This document shows, one piece after another, positions 51,586 through 63,560 of a stretch of 64,000 nucleotides of DNA. Below the pieces are notes generated by a model. The model ran no database searches and was not told the DNA's origin. It saw only the letters and a program-made list of their open reading frames with translations. The stretch is from assembly GCA_905182995.1 (NCBI GenBank), contig CAJJDP010000069.1:1-64000 (forward strand), read 5' to 3'. The DNA is from Paramecium octaurelia (lineage: Eukaryota; Ciliophora; Oligohymenophorea; Peniculida; Parameciidae). The translations under genes were made by a program, and so were the position numbers. The stretch's first letter is position 1; each line of letters starts with the position of its first letter.

Positions 51586-52858
51586 ATCCGTTTACCTTTA
51601 ATCCACTTTCCTCTGATTGAAGTACCATTAGGCTTGATAATTTATCCATTACCATGGAATACTCCTTGTTTCCACAATCCTAGATATTTTTAACCGTTTG
51701 GCCAGTAGAGAATTCCATATCCTTCTCTTTCATCATTGATATAGTATCCATCATACTTGGACCCATCAGGCCATTTAAATATTCCTTTGCCATGCTTGAC
51801 TCCATTTTTCCAGTCCCCTGTATAATTTCTGCCATCCTAGAATTTGAGAGTACCAACTCCTTGAGGAACATCTCCCTCAAAAGTTCCTTCGTAGATGGAA
51901 CCATCAGGAAACCTCAATATTCCTTACCCATACTTAATGCCATTGAGAAAACTTCCTTTCTTAGATATAAAAACGTTGTACCTTCATATTTCCAGCCATT
52001 GGAGTAAGTTTGAATTCCAATTCCATTCGGCAAATCATTCTTCCATTCCCCTTCATAATAGGTGCCATCTGCAAAGGTGTATTTACCTTAACCTTCGACC
52101 GTGTTCTCAATCCAATGACCTCTGAAAGTTTCTCCGTCCAGTAATTAGAAAGTACCAAAACCATTGGCTTTATTATTAAACCATTCTCCAACATAAGATG
52201 AGTTATCGACCATGGTGTATTTACCAAAGCCATTTGCTTTGCCATTATTCCATTGTCCCTCATAGTAGGCTCCGTTAGTCATTAAGATGATTGGCAGTTT
52301 GATCTATGATCGAGTAAGTGTCAATAATTGATCGTTCTTACTTTTCGGAATAAAGCAAAGGGCAGACATATCAAATGAGAATTATTTTATCAGACTTGAT
52401 GGTGGGCTGCCTTCTGAGATCTAACTTTAATTCTCACAGATATCCTTATTACAATTGGATTAACATTATTAAATAGCTTCAACAAATTTTTTATTCAACT
52501 CTTCCTCCTCTTGCAAATACTCTTGTATCATGCACTTTCTCATGATCAAGTACTGTGGTTGATTGGGAGAGTCGTCGGAGGCATCATATTCCTAGATGTC
52601 GTGATAATGGATCGGCGAACTGTACTTCTATTATGTGGAGAGAATGGAAAATTATCTAATGAATAAATTTTCATTGAAATACTACTTTCTAGCCATATAG
52701 CCTTTGAATGCTGCTTGTATTTTAATCAGCCCCTTGATATTTTGGTGTGTAAACTTATTTGTAAAATTGAGTTTATGTTTGGGTTTTGTATACTTTGTTC
52801 TGACTTCTGGCGTCTAGTTACTTAGACCAAAATTGGTGCATTGTTGACAGTTTCCCAT
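51528..52858 (-). CDS. MORN-repeat protein with IQ motif and N-terminal myristoyl/palmitoyl signal
   Basis: 434 residues with one 26-base intron (51956-51981). It starts MGNCQQC: Gly2 for N-myristoylation plus Cys4 and Cys7 for palmitoylation, so membrane anchoring is predicted. An IQ motif (LIKIQAAFKGYMARKQYF) at about 60-77 should bind calmodulin or centrin. The C-terminal 240 residues hold about ten MORN repeats, each like YYEGQWNNGKANGFGKYT or KYDGYYINDEREGYGILYW. MORN proteins link plasma membrane and cytoskeleton. In ciliates, dual-acylated MORN/IQ proteins are likely cortical or ciliary-membrane components. The upstream ATG is chosen because the whole 5' part reads in frame without introns. 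Confidence 0.88.
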
Positions 52859-52974
52859 TATTTGATATGGTTTGATTGAAATAATTCAAATAAATATTAA
52901 ATTCTAAGACATTATTCATTTCTTAATATTTTTGGTAATTAATTACATAATTATTATATTGATAAATACATTTA

Positions 52975-55581
52975 ATGCATTAATTTGAGAATGAAACAAA
53001 GAAATTTTTGGAAGAATTAAAAAATGGATCCAGCAACATTCTAGTAACAACCTTTCTATTTTTCAGGTAGCTGTAAGAGTTAGGCCTCTAAATTTGAAAG
53101 AAAGAGGCGTTTCAGAGTTTGAAACCATTCGAATACTCGATGGCAAGATGATAGTGTTGATGGATCCAGAATCAGAAAGAGAAGATGAAGTATTGACATT
53201 ATATAGAATAGTTATTAAGAAAAAATAGGTTGAAGGAAACTAATTTTGCATTTGATTTTGTTTTTGATCAATGGGCTCCTCAATAAAAGATCTACGAAAA
53301 CACCACCGAGTTTTTATTGGAGGGAGTATTGGAAGGATTCAATACCACTGTATTTTGCTATGGCGCGACAGGTTCTGGCAAAACATTCACGTATACACTA
53401 TATTGATGGCAATAGGATGATCGGAACCCAATAGGATGTTGGTTTGATGCCCAGAGCATTGCAATCCCTTTTTAATTACTCTCAATCCGATCGATTCAAA
53501 GACACTCAATTCAAGGTCTCTTACGTTGAAATCTATAATGAGAACATACGAGATTTATTGACATCAGAAGATAAAAATTTAGAAATTAGGGAAGACAAAA
53601 ATAATGGAATATAAATAGCAGGCGTCATTGAAATTGAAGTCAAAACAGTTACTGAAGTCTTATCCCTTTTAAAAGTTGGAAATAGAAATAGATCCAAAGA
53701 GGCAACCGATGCAAACAAGGAGTCTTCTAGATCTCATGCTATCTTATAAGTTTAAGTCGAATGCAAAGACAAAGCCTCTGGATTACAGGAACAGATTATT
53801 CAAAGCAAATTCAGTTTGGTGGATTTGGCAGGTAGTGAAAGAGCTGCCAACACAAATAATAGAGGTTAAAGAATGATAGAGGGAGCTAATATCAACAAAT
53901 CATTGTTAGTTTTAGGCAATTGCATTTAATCACTCTCAGAAGCTAATGAAAAAGGAATCAAAAATCCATTCATACCCTTTAGAAATTCTAAATTAACCAG
54001 ATTGTTAAAAGATTCCTTGGGTGGTAATTGCAGAACCGTAATGATATCTAATGTTACCCCAGCTGTCAGTAGTTTTGAAGAAACCTACAATACTTTGGTA
54101 TATGCAAATAGAGCCAAGAATATTAAAACTGTTGCCAATAGGAATGTCTTAGTTGCATAAAATCATATCAGTAATTACGCACTGTTAATTTAAAATCTAC
54201 GACAAGAAAATGAGGAACTCAAGCAATTGATTCAATAATAACAACTGAATTCCATTACTCCTTAAACAAGTAAGCAAGTATATCTATTAATTAGGGTTGC
54301 CATCACTTAACCAAAAAACAATTCCAGTTCCCCCCCCCATATTGAGTTTGAAATAACAAGTCAATGAATTGGAATCAATGATCAATCAAAATATATCTGA
54401 TATTATTGAGGCTAAAAACAATTTATACGAAATGGAACAATAGCAAAATCATTTTCAATAGAATATAGGATTTCTGTAATATCAAAAGGGTCGCTCTCTG
54501 GATAAATTTGATTAGATCAAAATAATGGAGAAAATTGATAATGCCAAAACACAAAAAGCTATCCTCAAGTAAAGTGAGGATGACATGAAACAGCAATTAC
54601 TTGAATATGACATCAAGAAAGTAGATATTTAAAAGCAGATCTAATAAATCCCTGATTTAAATTAAAAGAATTATTTGTAAGGAATCCTCAAATAAGGAGA
54701 ACTAAAAATAGTAATTAATTTAATTATAATTTAATAGGAAAATGTTGAGTTACAAATTTAGGAAAAAAAAAGAAGATACCAGGAATCTATCTAAGATGAG
54801 TAAGTCAGACAATTAAGAACTTAAATTCATTAGCAATAATAAACTAAACATGTTTAAAGTGCAAAATCTAAATCTAGCTAACAAAATGGACCAAAAAAGG
54901 GTATCTCTCCAATTTTAGCTTTATAGTTCCAAGTCTGCCTGGAGTAGATTCTCCTTATTATTAGATTACAGGAGGATAAACCTATGCTATACAAAGGTAT
55001 TCATATTAAATTGTAATTTTAGCAAACACTAAAAAAAGAAGTCTCATCTTAAGCTACCACCTGTCTTATAGATGGCTTAATTACAAAAATCTCCTAAAAC
55101 ATAAAACACAAGTCTGAATAGTAAGAGTATCAATCTAATAGGTAATCCGCTGAAATATCGAATGGCTCAAAGATACACTACTAGATTGAATAGACCTCCA
55201 TCGTATCGTCCTCCAAGTTCTTCTAGAAAATCTGCGATTGGAAAATATGTGAATAGATCATTGGATTTGGAGAGTGGTAGAGAAAGTGTCAATAAAAGCT
55301 CAGGGGATCTGTAGAACTCAGTTAGTCTTAGAAAACTTAAATAATTGCATTAAGAATATCAGTAATAGAGATTTGAAAGAGTCATGAGTGGCAAAAAAAA
55401 TTAAAAGTCGATGCCGTATTTTGGCAATAAGATTCTTTTGCCAGGTATGGTTCACAAATCCCCCTATGTTAAAAATTTTTAGAACAATCAAGAGCCTATT
55501 GAAATTAAAAAGGAGAGACTGAAAATGCTGAATATTAATCTTAAAGCTTAATATGGCGATAAATTTTCGCTGTAAAATTGA
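52975..55581 (+). CDS. Kinesin-8 motor (KIF18/KIF19-like)
   Basis: 810 or 819 residues. Introns: 53044-53066, 53190-53211, 53391-53415, 54270-54294, 54852-54877, 54997-55022, and probably 54711-54737 (27 bases, stop-free). N-terminal motor at about 15-370: [13 protein letters not shown]-loop [11 protein letters not shown], switch I NKESSRSH, switch [10 protein letters not shown], and the kinesin-8-like block [20 protein letters not shown] plus [24 protein letters not shown] near the start matches the 'VVLMDP' of KIF18/19. A neck coiled coil and a long basic tail ([15 protein letters not shown]) follow. Kinesin-8s walk to plus ends and shorten microtubules; KIF19 limits cilium length. The start at 52975 gives a short leader before the motor. 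Confidence 0.93.
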
Positions 55582-55623
55582 ATATAAATGATAAGTTAAA
55601 GTACTACTTTAAAATAAATTAAT

Positions 55624-56200
55624 TCAAATTTTATTGACCTAAACTTAACTAAATGATTTTGATTTAAATCTCTAATCAACAGCTAATTTTTCTTATTATT
55701 CAAATTATCTTTTTACTTTTAAAAGTCTCACCTTTATTTTTTTATGTTGTTTGTACTCTTATAATTTTTATTTGAAATCGATCTGGCTTTGTTAATCCAA
55801 TATTCTTTTGCATAAATTGATATTTTCATCCAATAGCTTAAATGTGTGTTCTTTAAGTTTTTCTTTTGATTAAGAGGATTTCATATTAACCTAAAAATTT
55901 TGAGTTTTTTGAGGTAGCTAAAATGGTCTGGAATGTATTCTGGCTAGGTTTGAAGCCAACAGTTGATTTTTATGGTATATTTCAGCGATTTTCATTTCAT
56001 CTTTAATATTGGTTGATTTAGGTAACTTGATCGATTTAGTTCTATTGCATCCAATAGCACTTTTGGATCGTTTGATTTCTTCTAATTTTTATTGATGTAT
56101 GAGAAAGTCTCTAGAATAATAGTTGATGTTCTTTTTACCTGTCTCTTCGGATGAGTTCATTTGAGTCGTTAGTGTAGTATTGATAGTTGGACTTGTTCAT
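55624..56200 (-). CDS. CFAP97/hemingway-like ciliary protein
   Basis: 182 residues with one 28-base intron. The central part carries the two-block pattern of the CFAP97 (KIAA1430/hemingway) domain: NQLLASNLARIHSRP followed about 35 residues later by LLDENINLCKRILDQQSQ and LQEYKQHKKIK. Members are ciliary and flagellar proteins needed for axoneme integrity. The gene is short and single-domain, like CFAP97D1. Its 3' end faces the kinesin-8 gene, 42 bases away. A stop-free region near the 3' end could hide another intron, but the frame does not need it. Confidence 0.65.
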
Positions 56201-56515
56201 TAGCAAATAATATAATAAATAATAATTGTGTTAATAATCAAAATACTAATTAATGATATTACGATGAAAAAATTTGAGTGGCCATCGATTCAACAGAGGA
56301 TAATACTGAACCATGATAAGAAGAGTCTAGAGATTAAGATATTCTAATAACCAGCTTGATATTTGGTTTTGTAATGGTGTTTTAATAAAGAATATACAAA
56401 TTAGTGTTTTGTGATATCTTAAGATTAGTAAGTTAAGAAAATTTCGGTTTCATGAAAATTACATTTATTTAGACTTATAATTATCAATTTTTAATAATTA
56501 ATTATAAAGTTCTTA
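56201..56515. promoter_or_regulatory. Shared upstream region of divergent genes
   Basis: 315 AT-rich bases between the starts of the CFAP97-like gene (minus) and the next plus-strand gene. It must contain both promoters; no motif recognised. Confidence 0.5.
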
Positions 56516-57543
56516 ATGATTAGTCAAACAATTTCAAAAATTCTGAATACGAACAATTTAAATCTTGCTGAAAGTGCAGTTTAATTAGAAAAAGCAGGTC
56601 ATTCAATTTTTAATATCTTGTAGGCATTCAAAACGTCTTTAATTATTTATCTAAGTCAGATATCACAAAAATAGTGTTCCCTGAGTAAGTAATAAAGCTA
56701 TTATGTGTATTTCACTTCATGATACAAAAAAATACCCTCGATGTGCAAGTATTTTAGGAATGTAATATCTTTTGGATCACAAATGTCTTGAATAATAGTT
56801 TTATAATGGAAAGGTTATCAACAGAAATGAGTTCTTCTAGTACTTTTGCAAGAAGTAGTTAATTCTCCTCCTTGAGATCATCTCAATAACAGACAGATAT
56901 GAATCATCCTCACTTTCAAACGGAGTCAAAGTAATAAAGACTCCACTCCAAAAGAATGGATTGCTTTTAGAGCTACTCAGAGAAATAATAAACTGAGAGA
57001 CACATAATAAGAGAACCTCTATCCTATTAATCCATGTTACAATTATACTACACATATTTGAAACGAGTATGTCATTATTAGTAAAGTGGAATTCCCATAA
57101 TTGAATTGTATGTAATTTAAAACATCTGTTCGATGGGCTTGCGTATAATTGAGGGATAGAAGTGTCCAAAGTTGGATTTCTGCTTTCAACTTATACTGAA
57201 AGATCTTGAGCAATTCTAAAGTCAATAGATTGATTATTTGAAAGAATTGATAATTGATTTAAGAAGCCAGAATAATGAATAGATGTTTGACTTATTTGAG
57301 ATCTACAAATTGTTATGTTTGAATGGTAAGCAAATCAAATTTTTTGGAATGTTGAATAAACTAACTATTAATCAATAAAAACTCAAGAACTTCAAAAAGG
57401 AATGTAAAGAATTTGTAATAGAATGTAAATAACATTTAAGAAAAGTAAAACTCCAGTAAAATCAGGATAGATTGAGTGTGTCTGAATTTAAAACAGATAA
57501 TTTCTTTGAATATGAAAGAAAATAAGTGTACAACAATTATTGA
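56516..57543 (+). CDS. Protein of unknown function
   Basis: 333 residues with one 26-base intron at 56598-56623 that starts GTC rather than the usual GTA. It is supported because it joins two open frames (EKAG to IQNVFNYLSKSDI). The protein is mostly helical. It has a Ser/Gln-rich patch (STFARSSQFSSLRSSQQQ) near residue 125 and a Cys/Lys-rich C-terminal helical segment (KKECKEFVIECKQHL). No catalytic motif, signal peptide or membrane helix is visible. Its 3' end is 25 bases from the convergent oxidoreductase gene. Confidence 0.6.
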
Positions 57544-57568
57544 TTTATTTAATATATATTTATAAATC

Positions 57569-58630
57569 TCATCCTTATAAGATTTAAACCTTCTCTCCAA
57601 CCTTCAAAGTAGCTCTGAATAAGGCTGCCAACACTCTATGAGTAGTCAAACTTCTGTGATGCCATGAATGATCAGTCTTTTTGGATTGGATGATATTAGC
57701 AAAGGTATCAATCATTTTTACTGTGTGATTCGAAGCCTCAACCTTAACAACTTCCTCCTTTCCCTAAACATCATCTACAAAGAACCTCTCACTTCCAACA
57801 AAGTTCTCAAAATAGGCATTGAAGTTTCCGGTTCTGCCAAATCCTCCAACCAAGTCATCAATTCTAAGTTACCCATTCTCACATATAATATCTACAGAGG
57901 ATCTATGAGGAGAGGTCACTCCACAATCAAAGTAAGCATATCTTTCATCTGAAAACTCTATGAATCCAGAATATTCGATAATGGTGTCAACTTTGTTTAA
58001 TTTGTACTAGAGACATTAAACAAATTTTGGTAATTCATAGTCGAATGCAAAAAGGATTGCTCCAACAGGATACCATCCCTAATCACCCAAACAACCTTAG
58101 GGTTCTTGATTTTTATTTGTTCTTCCATTACCTCCATGTAACCATTCTTCATTTGGAGCCTTGAATGTAAATGCAGCAGTCACTTTGGTGACTTTTCCTA
58201 ATTCCTATTTTTTTTATTTCACAACTTATGTTCTTAGGGAATGCAACCACATGGTTCCATCCAAAAATTACACTCCATTGTCCTCACAACTTTTAATTAT
58301 TTCTTCCAAACATTAAGAGGAGTCAGCTCCAGGCAAAGGCTTTTCCACTAATACATGTTTTTTCTTGTTGGCAGCCTTGATTGCCCATTCTTTTTTCAAA
58401 GATGTTGGCAATGGAATATAGACTCCATCCACATTTGGGTCATCCAACAATTCATCATATGAGCCATATGCTGTTTTGATGTTATGAGCATCAGCCCATT
58501 ATCTTGCTTTTTCTAAGGATCGACTGGCTACACAATATACTTCTGCGTGTTCAGAGCTATTGATCGCCTAACACACTTTGTGAGCTATCTCAGCTGTGGA
58601 CATTATTCCTATGCGAACCTTAGTATTCAT
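57569..58630 (-). CDS. Gfo/Idh/MocA-family NAD(P)-dependent oxidoreductase
   Basis: 353 residues, no intron. N-terminal Rossmann fold: VRIGIMSTAEIAHKV, with VYCVASRSLEKAR at the end of beta-2. Then YDELLDDPNVDGVYIPLPTS and the family's catalytic-lysine motif VLVEKPLPG. The C-terminal alpha/beta domain contains DGTMWLHSLRTQ and GCLGDQGWYPVGAILFAF, close to the 'GALGDAGWY' motif of the plant At4g09670-type and dihydrodiol-dehydrogenase-like subgroup. These enzymes oxidise or reduce sugars, inositols or diols; the substrate cannot be told. Its start is only 30 bases from the divergent kinase gene. Confidence 0.9.
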
Positions 58631-58660
58631 CTTATTGAATTAATATTTTTATAAGATTAA
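58631..58660. promoter_or_regulatory. 30-base divergent intergenic region
   Basis: Only 30 AT-rich bases separate the ATG of the minus-strand oxidoreductase from the ATG of the plus-strand kinase. Both 5' leaders and any core promoter must fit here or overlap the opposite coding sequence. Confidence 0.7.
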
Positions 58661-60781
58661 ATGAGTAAAAAAGAGGGAGATAGCCTTGACGCTTTGTGTT
58701 TCCCCAATGCAGAAGATTATCAAAATGACTTTGATACTGCAAATTAAGTTCTATTGGGATCAGGATCATATGGATAGGTGTATAAAATGACATTTAAATT
58801 GAATCCTTCATAATGTTGTGCAGTCAAAATAGTTTAGTGCATCAAGTAATGATCTCTCCTCTACTTCTAGCAAAAAATCATACGATTAAGCCTTAAAAGA
58901 AGTTTAAATGAATAGACAAATTAATATTCATCCAAATATTATTTATTTTGACAAAATCTATGCTTGGTCAGAAACGATCCCAGTTTAAAAATATTTCTTA
59001 GTCTTTCAAATGAAATTGGCTAAAGGGAGTCTGAAAGATTTAAAAGACGATGAAATTAAAGCAAGTCGTAAGACTTTTAATGGTATTTATGCATCAAAAA
59101 TTTGTAGAAATAAGTTTCTTGAACATTGTCAATCAATTATTACAGGCTTTTCTCTTTTTGTAACAAAAAGAATTGTACCATCGTGATATTAAACCAGAGA
59201 ACATCCTATATGATAAAGAGAATGATAAAATTATAGCAAGAATTGCAGATTTTGGGGTTAGCAAAGCTTTAGAGCACTTTAAAACCAATTTTAAGAACAC
59301 TCTAGTAGGCACTCCACTTTACTTATCGCCCAAACTATGGGAAGCTTACATCAATGGGCAATACAATGATGTTAAGTAAAAATTTACAATATCTCACAAG
59401 ACATAATCTAGAGAAATCGGATGTATTTTCCTTAGGTGTTACTCTCATACAGACTTATTTGTTGTTACAAGATCAAGACATTGCTGGTTTAAATGACTAA
59501 AAATAGAACAAAGTCCCCAATCTATTGCAGCAAATTTATCATGATAAAATCAAGGAATTGTTGACAGGAATGTTAAATTATGATGAGAAATCCAGATTTA
59601 CCTGGTAATAGGCTATAAACTGTCTTACTGGAATAGATAAAATTAATGGCAGTCTGGAGTAAAATCAAGGAGGAAGTCTCTAAAATAGAGAAAAACACTA
59701 TGCTTTACACATACCTTATGAAAAGACGATTACGAATAAATCATAATCAATAAAATTGAGAAAAATAAATTAAATCTACTGTCTAGAATTGAATGAGATT
59801 ACAAAAGGACAAATTGCAGATGATCAGGGGATTATTGTTTTTAGTGAAAATTATTTAATTCAAATCAATTTCGAGGGATAGATTTTACATAAAAAATAAA
59901 TCTAAAGTAAAATATTAATATTTAATAAATTTAGATTTAAAAAGCATATGTTTGACTGAATAACCAAAAAAAATCATCGGATTATTTGAAAATAACACAA
60001 TCCAAGTTTTGGATGATGAGATGTGTTAACCATTTAGTCTACCTTCTGCATCATAATAAATTAATGTAATCTGTTAGATGAGAGAGGCCAACATTCTAAT
60101 TGGTCTCGGAAATGGAGAGGTGTAGGTTTTACAATTCGATAAAACATTTAAAGTATTAAACACATTAAAGGATCATACAGCATAGATTAATCTCATTTAT
60201 TTTGATAAACTCAATCAGTTATTGATAACATCTGATTGTTCTAGAATACTAAGTGTCAGATTTTTGTTTAACAAAAAATTGTATTTATTTCTTATTTAAT
60301 TATTAGTTCTTACTTAAAATTAGATTATGTTGCATAGCATGTAGAATTATTAAATGACACTTAAATTGTAGTCAATGGATAAAAATTAAATGAAATTTTA
60401 ATCTTGAATATCTCTCATTTGTAAAAAGAACCTGGAATGAAACTTGAAATTAAATAAACCTTATCTCTACAAACTGGATGTGTATTATCCCTAATTAATT
60501 TAAGTGAAAAATGCTTATTTGTATCAACTGAGAAAGAAATAATAATTTATGATTTATAATCAATTTAATAAGATTCAGGACATCTATTCAATAATGAAAT
60601 GCAGTAAACATTCTATTATTGTAATTGGATAAGAAGTAATGGATATTTGATAACCAATGATGGATAAAGAATAATGAAATGGGAGATTGACTACGAAAAA
60701 AACTAGCTATTTGGAACAAATAGAATTGTAAAGACTTAAACCAAGAAATGCTGTTGTTGTGAAAGTTGCTCCATTATGTGA
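58661..60781 (+). CDS. Protein kinase with propeller-like C-terminus and CaaX box
   Basis: 663 residues with five introns: 58846-58870, 59083-59107, 59376-59400, 59907-59934 and 60281-60306. Kinase domain at about 30-310: GSGSYGQVY, CCAVKIV, YHRDIKPENIL, IADFGVSK, then SPKLWE in place of APE, and DVFSLGVTLIQTYLLL. The catalytic Lys, HRD Asp and DFG are present, so it is probably active. The rest (about 350-650) is beta-rich with repeated blades (IFSENYLIQINFEGQIL, NILIGLGNGEVQVLQFD, LITNDGQRIMKWEID) and looks like a WD40-type propeller. It ends KCCCCESCSIM. The last four residues, CSIM, form a canonical CaaX farnesylation box, and the adjoining Cys could be palmitoylated, so membrane anchoring is predicted. 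Confidence 0.88.
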
Positions 60782-61237
60782 GAATTATAAATGTATGAAA
60801 TTTTGATTTTTTCAACTCTATATTTCCATTTAAATTATATACATATATATGTATAAATAAATAGACAAAAAAAAATAGATTATTTATAACCATTTTGATT
60901 ATCTATTAATGATACATTACCATCAATTAATACTAATAGTTACATTTATATTATCGGACAAGACAAATATGTTCACATTTTAAGAAGAAATTCATAGTGA
61001 TCTATATTGTTAATTTTTCTAGAATTTCAATCTCCCTAGATTGATTTAAGAATTATTAAGAGTGAGACACGTGATTGATGATGATTTTAATTACGATTTT
61101 CTTGAGGAAATATTCGTCATTGCATATAAATTATTTTTTATATATTAAATAATGTAGAATGCTTTGTACATAAAATAATTGAGTCATCAATTAAAAACAT
61201 AAATGTAATTACAGATTATTCAATAATTAAATTACTT
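60782..61237. other. Intergenic region
   Basis: 456 bases between two plus-strand genes. AT-rich, no coding signal seen. Confidence 0.6.
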
Positions 61238-61828
61238 ATGACTCATCATAGACCTCCAGTACCTAAATTCAAGGACGAATGCCTAACTCCAAAGATGGAA
61301 ATGACTTTATTAGAAGAAGTTCAGCATTTAATTTTTAAAATGAACTTGGATTTTGAGATTGAAAAGAAAGCAATCAAAATAATTTAAACAACTCCACTTT
61401 AAAACACTGTCACTTCAGCAAAGGCAGTCATATTTTATTGTCTCAAGGAATAGAATAGAAAATTGCCTCCAGTGGAGAAAAAAGTCGAATACGTCATTAA
61501 ATACATTGAATAAGCATAAAACTTGAATTTTTCCCATGTCTGTTAAAAAATGGGTTTTGGTGATCAAGTTTCAAGAGTATGCGAAACTTTAAAAAACCAA
61601 CTAGTGTACTTGATTGGCAAGCTGTCGATAAACCTTTAAATTGCAATTACTATAAAAATTGCTGCTGACATTATATTCTATAAGCAAGGAGGCTTAAATA
61701 CAAAATTTTTGGCATTCCACACCAAAGTTAATGAAGAATAGTTAAAATGCTCCCTCAATAGAATTAAACCATTTTCAGAAAAAATAATGACTGATCTCTT
61801 CAATCATTATAATGACAACCCTCTTTGA
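61238..61828 (+). CDS. Cyclin-fold-like (TFIIB-like?) protein
   Basis: 196 residues, no intron. All-helical. Two segments resemble cyclin/TFIIB repeats: TSAKAVIFYCLKEQNRKLPP with KKVEYVIKYIEQ, and LQIAITIKIAADIIFYKQGG, whose 'A-A-x-I-x-Y/F' core matches the helix 3 pattern of TFIIB, BRF and cyclins. No zinc ribbon or cyclin box MRAIL-type motif is seen, so it may be a divergent or single-fold relative. A role in transcription or the cell cycle is inference only. Confidence 0.5.
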
Positions 61829-62007
61829 TTAAATTCTTTTTTTGTGTTTAAAATCTTCTGTATTAAAAGTTTAATTATTTTAAATTAATAACAAGTAGTA
61901 ATTAATATTTAATAAAGCATTTAGTTCAGATACATCACTTGTATTTGCCTAAAATCATATAAACAAATTTGCTTGTATAAATTAAATTTAATTGAATTAA
62001 AACTAAA

Positions 62008-63495
62008 ATGGAATCTAGCTTCAAGATGGACTGCTGTAGACATAAGTTATTGGGGAATAAGCTATGTATATTAGAAGTTGCTTCTGATAAAATTATTATC
62101 ACCAACATTTCAGACTTGCCTCATAAGAGAAATGAATTAGACTTAAATTACAATTTGTTTATTGATTTTAAAGTTAAGAACAAGCAACTTTAAGCTATAG
62201 GATTGACAACAAACAAGCATCACTGGTATTATGCAGATAATTAAAATTTAATCAACTTAAAATAAATTTTAGGTGCAAGAGTGGTGTTTAAAGGTGTAAA
62301 CACATTATATAATCCGTTATAATAAATTGGATAAGGAACTTTCTCAAATGTTTATTTATTGCAAAGCAAAATAAAGAGCCTAGAATATTTTGCTTGTAAA
62401 TGTTTAGATAAAGCCTAAGTAGATGCTTAGATTGGAAGAGTAAATATTAGTGTTATCTTATTAGTAAGGTTTGTTTGAAGAAATTTAGGCGATGATTTCT
62501 TTGAAGCATTAAAATATTGCAGAGCTTTTAGAAGTTTTTGAAGGAGATGTATCTTATTATATGGTCATGCAATATTATGATCTTGAATTTACTGATGTGC
62601 TAAAAGAACTGAATCATGAAGACATCCCTATCATATTTAAATAGTTAGTTGCAGCTGTAAATTTTATGCATGAAAAAGGTTACATGCATAGAGATTTAAA
62701 ACCTGAAAATATTATGTTTAGTGATAGTATATACTAATTGAAACTCATTGACTTTGGTTTGACCACAAAAGATTCAGGCAAATCAAAATGCGGGACTCCT
62801 GGGTACATTGCTCCTGAAATTCTGAACCTTGATACTAGGATAAATGAATACAATGAGAAATGCGACATTTTTTCATTAGGAGTTATATTTTATAAGATGT
62901 AAAACTAATTATAATTATAAAAAGGTTGACTTAGAATGATTTGTTTTAAGGATCAAATCATGATGAGGTTTTGGAAAATAATGCTAAATGCAATATAAAT
63001 TTAGATTTACTGACTGCAAACCCTAAGATTCCAAAGTAAGCCTTAAACCTATTGACATTGATGCTGCAAATTGATCCTACACAAAGGATTGATACTAATT
63101 AAATTTTGCAGCATAAATATTTTGCAGCCGAAGAAATAACATCTAATAATACTTTGAATAGTGCGAATCAACTCTCTAGAAAACATTCATCTGTTATAAA
63201 GATATTGTCTCCATTACAAAAGAAGAACTTCCTGTTTAGCTCTCCTTTTTCCTTCCATGATGATGAATGCATTGAAAAAGAGGCTTCTATGCAACCTATT
63301 CCAGTAATGATAATGAAAGGAGGTTCAGTGCAAGATATAGTTAAATCTAAGAATTCAGGCAAAAACAGAAAACTCAATAAAGAAGTTACGAAGAAGTATC
63401 AGACAACTGATTTCGAGGATGCTCTCGCAGAAATGAATCAAAATAATTATAGGCCTCCAAAACCTAGTTAATTGTAAGAAATGTATAATGAATGA
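62008..63495 (+). CDS. CAMK-like protein kinase with N-terminal PH-like domain
   Basis: 478 residues with introns at 62440-62464 and 62899-62924. The first 95 residues look like a small PH domain ending in HHWYYADNQNLINLKQIL, an arrangement common in ciliate kinases. The kinase domain is at about 105-365: IGQGTFSNVYLL, FACKCLDK, MHRDLKPENIMF, LIDFGLTTK, CGTPGYIAPEI and KCDIFSLGVIFYKM. All catalytic residues are present. The C-terminal 100 residues are Ser/Lys/Asn-rich and probably regulatory (LSRKHSSVIKILSP). Closest by pattern to CAMK/CDPK-type kinases but without EF-hands. Confidence 0.9.
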
Positions 63496-63560
63496 TGATT
63501 ATAAATATATGGTTCATATAAACATTATTTTGGTTTCAAATGTTTGTGAATATTATAAAC

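Noticed and set aside
54300-54345. C-run near 54330 as a frameshift in the kinesin gene
   Set aside because: The frame reads on as PVPPPI and joins the coiled coil correctly after the intron at 54270-54294.
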